The notes below the pieces were generated by a model. That model was not told where the DNA came from and did not search any database. It saw only the letters and a program-made list of their open reading frames with translations. From Hirundichthys speculiger (taxonomy: Eukaryota > Chordata > Actinopteri > Beloniformes > Exocoetidae): a stretch of DNA of 64,000 nucleotides. The stretch is from the NCBI GenBank assembly GCA_018398805.1, contig JAGFBZ010001926.1, positions 496,001 through 560,000 of the forward strand. The letters are read 5' to 3'. The translations under genes and the position numbers were made by a program. Positions 13,321 through 23,194 of the stretch are shown here, piece by piece (positions within the stretch are counted from its first letter, which is position 1; each line of letters starts with the position of its first letter).

Positions 13321-14150
13321 ACATTGTGGGAATGGCAACTCACCTGTTTCTGTGGAACTGAAGCATTGTGTGGCTTGTACAGTTAGGTGGAATATGAGAG
13401 GAGGAATTTTTGCCCTCTGATTAAACACCACAGACTGTGGTGAGTCCAACAGTCTGATAAATTGCTTAATGATGTTTTAATGACATGGAACTTTTAATAT
13501 AATTAAATGCTATTAACTATAATACTGATTAAACTGTCACCGTTTTTTTAGCAGCTTAACAACATCCTCAATTAGTCACTACTACAAGGGTGATGATGCA
13601 TGTCCCTCAGTGTGTCCTGGAATAAGACACGAGACAAGAAGGCTGCCAGTGGCGCACAGGAAGCCTTTATGTTGGCTGTGGCTGTGTACAGGTTTGGAGG
13701 AGCTCTAAGGCCATCATTACTGTTTTATGTGTGCTCTGATTGGGAAAGTGTTGAACTAAATTGGGCCATTTATTTGCAATACTGTAATGAAGAATCTTAC
13801 TCAAATTCTTATTTTATACTCTGGTTTTACATCTTCTGTGAATGCATTCTGGTATTTTATGGGCTTCTTTTATGTTTCTATTCTTGGGCTTATGAGAACA
13901 AACCTTTCCAGTTCAGGGCTGTTAATTGCACCTGTGGGCCTCTTATCTGTGAGCAATACCCCCCCACCCCCCCACACACACCCCCCCACACACACACAGC
14001 ACAGTGGTGCAGCTTCAGATGGACTCAAGGGGCTTTCACAAGGATGACGATTTAAATAGTTAGAGTTCCATCCATCCTTTCTTTGTACTTTGTACCCACT
14101 TTGAGAGCTGGAAGCTGTCCCAGATGTCTTTGGACCTTTGGCAAGAGGCA
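13321..14150. other. Non-coding DNA with a C/CA-rich tract
   Basis: The open frames over 13,600-14,055 run through low-complexity DNA and show no domain. A C-rich and (CA)n tract occupies 13,959-13,999. Confidence 0.5.
13959..13999. repeat. C-rich/(CA)n microsatellite
   Basis: Runs of C alternate with cacaca. Seen directly. Confidence 0.85.
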
Positions 14151-14159
14151 GGTTTTATA

Positions 14160-14410
14160 CTAGACAGATTGCCAGTTTGCTACCGGGCTAAAACAGACAG
14201 GCAGACACTCACATTCATACCTGCAGCAGATTTCGAACCACTGATTATCTTGACATAAATGTCTCTGGACCATGGGACGAGACAGGAGCACCCTGAGAAA
14301 ATTTAGGTGCACACAGTGAGAACATGCAAATTCTGGATGATTTGAACCAGGAACCGTCCTGCTGTTATACAACAGTGGTAACCACAACGTTAATCCTGAC
14401 ACTTGCTACT
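14160..14410 (-). repeat. Degraded dispersed teleost repeat, copy 3
   Basis: On the minus strand it reads gtggttaccactgttg, then 'cctggttcaaatcatcc', 'tttgcatgttctcac' and 'ttctcagggtgctcc'. This is the order of the copies at 7,355 and 10,380 in opposite orientation. Confidence 0.6.
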
Positions 14411-14955
14411 TGCTACCACCACTTATTGAAGCTTTGTTAAAGTGAAATAAATATGAGGAGAAGATAGATGCTTTGCTTTGAACACATTTTTCAAGGTTTC
14501 TTCTGTTCATCAGGTAAATGTATTTACCACTGGCCTTAACCAAATTCCAAAGTTAATGAGTGTGCACTTGTTGATGAGCTGCTTTGTTTTGTAAAAGCAG
14601 TGGTTCCTGGACGTAAAAGGCACTATATAAGTACGAATGTAGATGTTTTTATTAACATAGGCAGAAATCCAACAAGCTGTCATCCTAACCCTATATTCCA
14701 CCACACAGAGAGAAATGACACAAACATCCTCGCACATTCACTCCCTCAGTTATTTTAGAGTCACTAATTAGAGACACAAAAAGACAAAACTTACAGACAT
14801 GCACATTCACACACTTTATTGTCTATACAGTTTTTGCTTGTGCCTTTTATGTTAGTCTGTTTTTGTTTTTTGAGTTGTTTTTTTTTTTAGCTTCTGCTGT
14901 GTTTTCTTCTCTGTCATATACACATTGAACAGCCCATAAAAATTCTGTTGCGGTG
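14411..14955. other. Non-coding DNA with a SINE-tail-like piece
   Basis: No gene seen. Near 14,610 the words 'aaaggcactatataagta' resemble the 'gcgctatataaat' tail of teleost dispersed repeats. Confidence 0.4.
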
Positions 14956-15175
14956 TGGGATTCATTGTCTTGCTCAAGAAAACATCAAGATGTACTGAAA
15001 GGCACAGATTTATCTGCCAACATTCCAACTGGCAGCTGTTCTACCACCTGGATGGAGAGTTTGAAAGGAGAAACCCAAACTCCATCCAAAAAGGCCCCAG
15101 CTGAGATTTAAATGGGGAATCTTCATGAGTAGACAGTTTCTGTGGTTACCACTGCTCTACAAAAACCCTTTTTCC
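14956..15175 (-). repeat. Degraded dispersed teleost repeat, copy 4
   Basis: Minus-strand order 'gtggtaaccacagaaac', 'ccatttaaatctcagctgg', 'tggagtttgggtttctcc' and 'ctccatccaggtgg' resembles the copy at 14,160, with more divergence. Confidence 0.45.
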
Positions 15176-15229
15176 ACCTTCATGCAGAACTGAAAACTTT
15201 ACATTACAGCAATAACATAAAATGAGTAT

Positions 15230-15530
15230 ATTCAATTCAATTCAATTCAATTTTATTTGTATAGCGTCTGTTACAATGTCAATTGTCTCTAGGCGCTTTA
15301 CAGAGACCCAGAGCATGACCCCCGAGCAAATATCATTAACTAAAATTATAATATTAAATCCAATCAATGATAATGGCAAGTAAAAAACTCCCACAGAGGG
15401 AGAAAAAAACCACGCCAATCGGCACCCCAAACACAAGTGGAGGAGTATAACATCAAAGTCTCTGGTAACATCTTCTGTACCCATGAAATGAATAACAAAA
15501 AGAACAAAAACTCACGCAGAGCAGGCTTGG
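15230..15530. repeat. Teleost dispersed repeat with (ATTCA)n head
   Basis: A short (ttcaa)n run leads into 'ttttatttgtatagcg' and 'ctctaggcgctttacagag', then a run with 'ccccgagcaaatatc'. This is the recognisable start of a very common teleost repeat. The family name is not known to me. Confidence 0.65.
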
Positions 15531-16100
15531 AAAGTGGGAATCACCTGTCATGATAAATCCGTATTTCTGTTAAAAGCTTTTTATTTTCTCATGGAAGTCG
15601 TAGGCTGTTCTTCTTTCTCTTCATTGTGCATTTTCCCCTTCACAAGAAAACTTTCCAAAGAGTTCGTTTCTTACTCATTTTTCCAGCTGGGTTAAATTTT
15701 GGTGCTCAAGTGACTCAGATGTAACCGAGAGACTCTGGTGATTTTTCAAAATAAAAGATTTTTCAAAAATAAAAGCTCGTTCAGACTCGTATAATAAATA
15801 TCTAATTTTTTTCTTGCGCGTCCCAGTACCAAAATCTGAAGCACCGGAATTATGTTGAGGTTTAGACGACACGCTTTCAAAATAAAAGTACTGAATATAA
15901 CAGCTGCGTAAGAAATGTCCATATATATATAAATGTCCAAGATTATGTCCAGCTAAAATTTCAATCTCAATCAGCCTGAACAATAAGAAACACTGTTCTG
16001 TCTGTTCTCAGTATTCTTAGATAAAGCAATCCTTAAAAGTGCCTGGGCACATAAAATGGTTGTAAATGACTTTTAATATTATTTACACATAATTTCATTT
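15531..16100. other. Non-coding DNA
   Basis: No protein-like frame or named repeat was recognised. Minus-strand open frames at 15,675-15,983 have no domain signature. Confidence 0.45.
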
Positions 16101-16320
16101 GTTGTTTTTGTATTTATTTATAACATACTATAATACCTGACCTTATAAGTGATTATAATATAACTATAGATTTATAGTGTGTTATGATTATTGTTATAAA
16201 GTATTATGATCATTTATGAGTGTTTATAACTATAGTTATACAGTGCTATAAGGTAATTATAACTCAATATAATTATAGCTATAATGCGTTATAGAGATAA
16301 GCGTCAAATAAAGTGTTACC
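16100..16320. repeat. AT-rich possible DNA-transposon remnant
   Basis: The segment is made of overlapping 'ataatataactata' and 'ttataact' words and ends in 'aaataaagtgttacc'. That is the inverted terminus of many teleost non-autonomous DNA elements that begin ggtaacacttta. No matching left terminus was found, so it is probably truncated. Confidence 0.35.
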
Positions 16321-16639
16321 AAATATTCTCATGAAAAAGTTAGCCTCCACACCTCTTTCCTTTGCGCTGCTTTAAATTGCCACCAATAGGATTCAGTTCC
16401 ACATTGATAATTATGCTGGATGGAGAATTAGACAATTATTTGTTGAACATGAGTTCTACCATAAGCTCATGTTCAGCCATGAATCCATTAATGCTATGTT
16501 AACAAAACAATTATAATGTAATATTTTTTTCATATCAAAACAGTAACAAGTAAAATTATAGGAGTGATGTGGAAGGAAAACAATACTCAAATATATGCTT
16601 TATTATTGTGCTAGTAATTTGTTATATTTTTATTTATTT

Positions 16640-16772
16640 TATTCTAATTGTACAAAGAGAGCTTAGTAATCGGAGTCAAATTCCTTGTTTGTGTGCACAA
16701 ACTTGGCCAATAAAGCTGATTCTGATTCTGATTTAAATCAGAATCTGATTTAAATCAGAATCTGATTTAAAC
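16640..16772. repeat. Retroelement 3' tail with 17-bp palindromic tandem repeat
   Basis: 'cttggccaataaagctgattctgattctg' is the typical tail of a teleost non-LTR element. It runs into repeats of the 16-base perfect palindrome tctgatttaaatcaga at 16,727-16,742 and 16,744-16,759, plus a partial copy, with a period of 17. Confidence 0.6.
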
Positions 16773-17099
16773 CCTCACAGTTCACAGTCTCAGCAATCGC
16801 GGTCTCAGTACATGGTGGAGGTTTCAAAAATATTCATCAAAAAAAAAAATCGAAAAAAAAATCAAAAATCAAAAAAATTTCAAACGAAGCACACGAGGCT
16901 GAAGTGAAACACATCACATCAAGAACGAGTCTCAAGAAGCAACAAGAGCCTACACGGGAGGCACCATGAACGAAAATCGAAGCCTGTGATTGGCTGCTAC
17001 GACGGGGATTAGCGTGCCATCGGTTGTCTGTACGCTGATTGGCTGACACGCGTCCCCGCGTCTCCCATCTCTTGCTCTTGTGAGACAAAACCGAGTTTA

Positions 17100-17825
17100 A
17101 CGCTGATACACTTGGTGTTTACGTTTTTCAGTCTCGAATATCACTTTCTTATTTCAGTGATTTAGTGCCGTTTTAAAGTTAACTCATTCACTGCCATTGA
17201 CATCTATAGACATCAATTGGGTCTAATATGTGTTATTGGGGTTGCTAGGCAGAGCATCAAAATAAATATGAGTTTTGAACATTGTAGTTAGTGTTCTGAT
17301 CCTCTAGATGGCAGCATTCCCACTCTCTATAAAGCCACCCCCGGAGGAATTACAAGTGAGAGAAAAGATGGCGCAGCGCATTGTACCGCTGATTACGGAG
17401 GAACAGAAGGAGGTAGAATCAAACTTCTTTTTTCGAAAAAGTGAAACTTCTCGATAACTTCAGGTCTTCATGGGAACTTCAGTGGAGAATGACAAGATGT
17501 CTCTAGACTAACAAATGGTCATCTTTTTCAACGCTTCCTGCACATCTAGGCAGACGTATCTACTGGACAACATTGCTGACACTGAGAGAGAATGATGACT
17601 GCAATCTGTCTCCACATGACAGCACAGCCTGAGATATCCTCTTGGTAGATGGAACTGAATTAAACCATTGCTGGATCAGTGGTGTGGAGCATGATATTTT
17701 CCACATCAGGTCACTTTTGGCCAGAGCACATCACCAGATGTGTTGTACTGGAAGTATAATCTGCAACCTGCCAGGCTAGATGAATACCAGTAGGAGTGTG
17801 GAGTGAGAACAGTCTTATTGTAAGA
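17100..17825. other. Repeat-like non-coding DNA, possible piggyBac-type edge
   Basis: ttaactcattcactgccatt at 17,179 looks like a TTAA target followed by a piggyBac-type terminus. A short frame around 17,360-17,450 starts MAQRIVPL. No second terminus and no transposase domain were found, so the assignment stays tentative. Confidence 0.2.
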
Positions 17826-17870
17826 GCAGTTGCAGGACAATCGCTCTACCAACTGAGCAATAACCATCCC
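17826..17870 (-). repeat. tRNA-like SINE head (A box only)
   Basis: On the minus strand gggatggttattgctcagtt, followed by ggtagagcg, resembles the 5' half of a tRNA with an A box. No B box or acceptor stem closes it, so it is a SINE head or chance match and not a tRNA gene. Confidence 0.35.
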
Positions 17871-18880
17871 ATAGGATGCACAGGATAGGTACAACTCCAC
17901 GAAGAAATTTTGATGGACATCAGCTGAATCACATTTTGAACATTTTCAGTGTTTGTCCTCTCTGACTCATTGTTGCATCCCAGTGGTTTATCAGCTCATC
18001 TCTCAGGGTGGTCCATGTCATGTGATGTAGAAAAAGACAGAGCAGAGGCTGTGGTGAACCTCTGGAGAGAAGCTGTGCTGAAGTTAAAGCTGGAGTTGGA
18101 GATTGGTGTTACCATAGTGACAGTCAGCCTCAGGCAAATTCAACTGTGTGGACTTTTTACAAACCCGAATGACCCCCACTCACACAATTCTCTCAAGTCC
18201 TGAGCTGTCCGTGACTGTCATAGCTTTTCATAGGGAACTGATATGCAATCACTTTACACTCGGAAAGGTTTTACACTAATGAGTGTTTGTTCAAAAATGT
18301 ATTGAGAGGTCACCCCATGTCCTAGCCTGAGAGCCTTCTCTACATGTTGTTCACCTTTCTGTTCAGTTTCAAGAGGCCACTAGTGCTAGAGGAATCAATT
18401 AAAAATAATATCAATAATTCTCAAAAATAAATATCAAAAATTCTTATTTTTGTCTTTTGTCATGGACTGTAGATTAAGGGACACTTCAAGGAGAGATGCA
18501 CCGGCTCATCACCAACTGGACAACCCCCTGGGTCCTTACCAGTGCCACCCCCAGGTATGGACCATATTTAATATTGCCTGTATGAAGTGAGAAGCGTGCT
18601 GTTCGGGTTACCACAAATCTCACCATTAAATCTCAGCCACTGAAATTTAGTGGTAGGATGGTGGATTTGGTGGATCCGCCTGTCAGTTGGAGTCGGGGGG
18701 CCCAGGTGCCGGTCACCCTGATAAGGCCTGCGGCTCCTCCCAGTGTGGACGGCCCAAAAGGTGGCGTTTCCTTAATCCTCAGTGCCATGCCATGTCGCCC
18801 TATTGGTTGTGATTGTGCGTGTGTATGTGTTTAGTATGGAGGGTGGGAGGGAAGGGGTTTTATTGTGATTATTTGTTTTT
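17871..18880. other. Non-coding, repeat-derived DNA
   Basis: No supported gene. The segment at 18,460-18,790 is GC-richer (ggtgccggtcaccctgataa, cggcccaaaaggtggcg) and looks like part of a retroelement, but no protein domain could be read. Confidence 0.35.
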
Positions 18881-18887
18881 AATTCTG

Positions 18888-18952
18888 TAAAGCACTTTGT
18901 GTTGCATGTTTTGCATGAAAAGCGCTATACAAATAAAGATTGATTTGATTTG
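18888..18952 (+). repeat. Non-LTR/SINE 3' tail
   Basis: 'gtaaagcactttgtgttgc' followed by 'aaaagcgctatacaaataaa' is a standard teleost retroelement tail. A related tail is at 57,388-57,445. Confidence 0.6.
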
Positions 18953-18954
18953 GA

Positions 18955-19990
18955 CCAGTGAATCAAACAATCTGATATATCAGAGAAGGAGATCATCAAA
19001 TGTTGATGGACTTTGTAGCTACAGGAGGATATCATCTGCATATAAAGTGATCTTGTGTGTTGTATTTCCTGCTTGGATTTCAAGGATTTTATGACTCTGA
19101 CGTATGATAAAAAGGACTTCTATAAAAATAGCAAATGAAGATGGGAAAAGTTGGCATCCTTGCCTTATACCTTGAAGCCCTGTGATGCTAATCCATTTGA
19201 GGAGACTATATTGCCATTGGTGATGTGTAAAGAATATTTATACAAAGACTAAACGGTTTGCCAAAGCCAAATTTTTGGAGTCTTGGAAAAAGAAATTCCT
19301 AATATAGTTTTATAAAATCTTTTTTCTCCATCCAATGAAAATATGACCATTGATGTTCGTTTGTGATGTGATGAAAGCCTTTTAATGGGAAGTTTTTTTG
19401 TTTTTTCTTTTTGTTTATGTGTTTGTTCAATTATAATTTATACTTATAATTTATACTTATACTACAGCAGATCAGACTGAATTTGAGGAGTAGGATTAAC
19501 TACCATTTATGATTTCCAATTCTTTAACTTTCTTTTCTAACTTTCTCTCTTCTGTTCCTTTCTTTTTCTTATGAGGGAAGCATGAGATGATCTGTACTCT
19601 TAAAACCACTTTCCCTGTTTCCCACAGAAGTGATGGAGCTATTTCTGGTGAATCGTTTATTTCAAGGAAGGGTGCCCACTTTCTTTTAATGTATTTATCA
19701 AAGTCGAGATCATTGAGTAGTGATGTATAAAATCACCACCTGTGTTGGTTTTGATAGATTTATTCATATTTAAAGGTAGAGTAATTGGTGCATGATCACT
19801 AATGATGATAGGATGTATTACTATGCCAATTATTTTTGAGGTAATAGAAATAGAAATTATGGGGCTCAATTGGGATATCATTAATTTTTGAAGGTCTGAT
19901 ATGTAAATGTGTGTTTCTTGTAAAAGACATATGTCAGCCTACAATTAGTTCATATGATTGAATATTTTTGTCTTTTTACATGTGATTTGA
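18955..19990 (-). mobile_element. Broken L1-like LINE fragment (endonuclease and reverse transcriptase pieces)
   Basis: Read on the minus strand, an endonuclease start with ADICLLQETHLHIS lies near 19,910-19,940, and an endonuclease end with ISDHAPITLPLNMN near 19,780. A reverse-transcriptase stretch with FPSSFAIFIE and the catalytic ITLYADDILL lies near 19,020-19,160. The order is right for an L1/Tx1-type ORF2, but the spacings are far too short: about 45 residues between QETHL and SDHAP, and about 250 between SDHAP and YADD. Stops interrupt it. It is a deleted, inactive copy. Confidence 0.7.
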
Positions 19991-21755
19991 TTCCTCAAAT
20001 AGTCCAACTTTCGAACTTGAGTGAGTTTATAATGTTAGGATATTGTTGCTCGTATTGTTGTTGATTTGTGCTGCTGTGTGAATTTTGAAGAACCAATAAA
20101 AGCTTGAAAATCAGTTTGTGTGAACATCTATACATGGTACTCGGTGTGGATGGAAAAATGTGTGGGTGAGTGTATGTGACGTGTATTGTTTGGTTGAATT
20201 TATCTATTAGAAGAGAGAAAAGAGAAGTGGTGAGAAACAAAGTGGAGAGCAAAACAAAACAGAGAACAATAAAACACTTTACATGTTGGGGGGAAGCATA
20301 ACATTTCTAATTTCTCTGAAGAGAAAGAAAAAAAAGCTTTTACTCTTTGAAACCAGATCTAAAAATCAAAAGGATGTCATCGTGTGTTGGGGGACATGGA
20401 CTGTAGACTTTTAGAATAGCCAAGTAGTTCTTATATATATTGTTTTCTGATCTGGAAAAGTACTTTCTGTTTGTTCAGGATTTCATGAGGAACCTGGTCT
20501 CAAAGCAAAGGGTGCAAGTCTGGAGGTTTACTTCCACATATCCCTGTCATTCTAATGTTTTAATCAAAATCATTGACTATTTCTTTAAACATATCCGTTA
20601 AAAAAAAAAACAACAACAACTTTTATGCTGTGTTGTAGAGCAGGATTTAAATTCTGAACTCATTTAACTTCTCGAGAGAGAGCTACTGGGCCCATCCAAT
20701 CATAAAGTTAAATAAAGTGTAAGAAAAACAGTACAGCGGGCACACCTTTATGTAAATCTATAACATCAATACATGTGCAGTGCCTGCATCTAACTTGGGC
20801 AGGGCTTTCTGCCTTTTCCAAGACCGTATGAACACCAATTCAATATTTGTTTTGATTTTTATCTTTATTTTTGAAACACTGAAATGCAAACCATTGAGAG
20901 CCAAGTTATATTTGCTTTCTCATTAATCCAAATGATTGTTGCTCTCTCTGCTGTATCCTTTCTTCTTAGTGTGAGACACAAAGCCAACAGAATCCGCCCA
21001 TTTGGTCCAGCCGCTTCCAGTGGGCTGAGATGTTAGTTTAATATTTGATGCCTCGGTTCCTTTGCAGTCACCCACCCATTTTACAAGCTTGGCACATTTG
21101 ACAACCATGAGATGGCTTAAAGTACACAGTTTGCAGACAGAAAGTGTTATTTTTGCTCTGAGTAGGACTTAAAAGCAAACAATACAATGCACCTGTATCT
21201 GATAAAAAAGCTCTTATGGCATTAAAAATAAAGTGGCAGAAAAGCATCACAGAAGTTAAAGGTTTAAGAATGTAGAGGAGAAATAATCACGTGGTCACAT
21301 TTTATCAAAATGTTTAGAACTTTCAAACAAAAAAAACAATCAGCTACAGGACAGCTGATTTTCTCTGGTGTGGAAATCTAACAGTTGAAACCAGCATTAA
21401 CCTATATGTTGAGACATATTAATATTTTAAATATATTTTCTATAAATGTGTCATTTTTCAAAACTTGACATAATATTTATTTTTTTATTTTCTCAGGCTA
21501 TCACTGAAAATATTATTTGATTACATCAGAATACACATATCTGAATGCTGACAAATTATCAGATAAGTCAAATAAGAATCAGAAGAGTCAAAGAATTAGG
21601 ACAAAAAGGAATGCAAAAACAGTATGAATCCAAGGTATTTCACCATTTTTCCCCTCATAGTCTTATAATCTTCATTTCATTTGTTATCATTTCTGCATTT
21701 GCAGTACTGGAACATATTCCAAAATAACAATGCTGCCAGTCCTTCTTACAAAATC
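19991..21755. other. AT-rich non-coding DNA
   Basis: No supported gene or clear repeat family. The minus-strand frame at 19,995-20,252 may continue the LINE upstream region but shows no domain. Confidence 0.4.
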
Positions 21756-21759
21756 TAAA

Positions 21760-22550
21760 AGGTGTTCTGGCATCGAAGACACCAAGTGAAGTGTTTAATC
21801 ATTATTTTGTCCCGTTCTTCTTGAAATCACATCTTAAGGTCTGTAACAGTATGGGGTCATCATTGTTGCAATTTTTTTGCTGTTAAATTCTCCACACATT
21901 CCTTAGTGGGGACACATCTGGACTGTATGCAGGCCAATCTCGTACCTGTACCCTTTTAGTAAAATTATTTTTTCCAAGGGGCCTGATACAATCCCATTAT
22001 TACTATTATTATATAAGAATATGGGTGGTCCTTTTCCTCTATGGTCCATAGCCTGTTTCTTCCAAATGAAAAGGTCTAGAATATTGATTATTCTAACAAC
22101 AATACACATCTACACTGTGTGATGCTCTGTTCCAGATGTGTGCAAGCTCAAAGAGGTCAATGCTATTCCTGGACAAGGCTTATTCTTAACACAGTAGAGT
22201 TTTAAGTAGCATTTGTGAATGTAGTTCCATATTTAGACTTGGGGAGCGTTCCCATAGTAATCCCTTGCACATGTGATAATATTAGTCAATGATGAATAAC
22301 GATTGTTGAAACAGTGCCATCTGAGGGATCAGAGAACATAGGAGTTCTTCTCAAGATTGCATATTTGCCCTTCATGCAATGAAAGTTCTCCAGATTCCTT
22401 GTATTGTTCGATACCTTTACACTGTAGAAAGAGAAATATGCTAATCTCTTCCAGTCTCCATCTTCAAAAGCTCTGCCTTTCATGGGCACAGCTTTTGTTC
22501 CAAGTGATCATTACAATCACCTATCAACATCAGCTATATCACCAATAACA
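21760..22550. repeat. Degraded dispersed teleost transposon-type repeat
   Basis: Word order such as 'gacaccaagtgaagtgttt', 'ttgtcccgttcttcttg', 'ggggacacatctggactg', 'ggtccttttcctctatggtc', 'cagtagagttttaagtagca' and 'ccatctgagggatcagag' matches a common fish transposon sequence that I recall in outline. No intact frame remains and I do not assign a superfamily. Confidence 0.45.
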
Positions 22551-22795
22551 TCATTACTCATTTATTTATCTATTCTATTTTTTTTGGTTTTGTTTTACTT
22601 GCCTTGGAGGCCTGAAATGCAAATGAAGTAACAAATAAAATGATGATAATGAGAAAAAGCATGAAATATCTTAGTGTCATATTGTCCAGGAAGAAATGAG
22701 AGTCAAATGTAGGAATTATATATCATTGTTTCTTTGACTAATCGGCAAGCTCACTCATTGATTCACAAACAATTCCTATTGTCAATAGCATATCA

Positions 22796-22823
22796 GGGGT
22801 GTGTTACGTCTGTAACACACCCC
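22796..22823. promoter_or_regulatory. Perfect hairpin upstream of the FCGBP-like gene
   Basis: The 12-base arms ggggtgtgttac (22,796-22,807) and gtaacacacccc (22,812-22,823) flank a gtct loop. It lies about 150 bases upstream of the TATA box. Whether it binds a dimeric factor or is chance is unknown. Confidence 0.5.
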
Positions 22824-22954
22824 ATAAGTGATGCATAACATACATGCAATTTGTAACTCACACCTGTGTCAACATACAACAGGACCTAAAAGTCTTTCCC
22901 ATGTTCTCTCTGTTTGTTTAAGAGGAACGGTATGATTGGACTGTGAAATTTTCT

Positions 22955-23026
22955 ATTGGCTGGTCCATCACTATATAAAAGGATGGAACACTACAAAAAA
23001 GTCATTATTTCTATGACTCCTCACAG
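22955..23026 (+). promoter_or_regulatory. Core promoter and untranslated exon 1 of the FCGBP-like gene
   Basis: An inverted CCAAT box (ATTGG, 22,955-22,959) is followed by a consensus TATA box, tatataaaa (about 22,972-22,980). Transcription would then start near 23,003-23,010. The short first exon would end at 23,026, at the donor cacag|gttagc, and be spliced to the ATG exon at 23,147. The TATA spacing and splice sites are visible; the start point is inferred. Confidence 0.6.
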
Positions 23027-23146
23027 GTTAGCACTGTTCACTTTGAGATCACCTGCACTGTTTGGTCAAATTATACCATTTATATGATTTAGATGATATA
23101 GCCGGTATATAATTTGATATCTAAAATTCGATTCTCTTTCTTTCAG

Positions 23147-23194
23147 TCATGGGGACGTTGTGGCTGCTTTGTGCTCTAGGGGCTTTGCTGAGTG
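23147..23194 (+). CDS. FCGBP-like exon with start codon and signal peptide
   Basis: Acceptor tttctttcag|tc precedes ATG at 23,149. The exon encodes MGTLWLLCALGALLS and ends in phase 1 at AGTG|gtaagt. The hydrophobic run with a small residue at the end is a typical signal peptide. The joined glycine codon continues into PSRADWAGTEF, the expected start of the IgGFc-binding domain. Confidence 0.85.

Noticed and set aside
13600..14055. Plus-strand open frame of 151 codons
   Set aside because: Runs through C/CA-rich low-complexity DNA, shows no domain and has no supporting splice context.
16727..16770. CRISPR-like repeat array
   Set aside because: Palindromic units touch each other with one-base spacing and sit at a retroelement tail; no spacers, and the genome is eukaryotic.
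17826..17870. Possible tRNA gene on the minus strand
   Set aside because: Only an A-box-like half is present; no B box, anticodon arm or acceptor pairing, so it fits a SINE head better.
17179..17900. Possible piggyBac transposon
   Set aside because: A TTAA-led terminus is suggestive, but no second terminus or transposase residues could be found.
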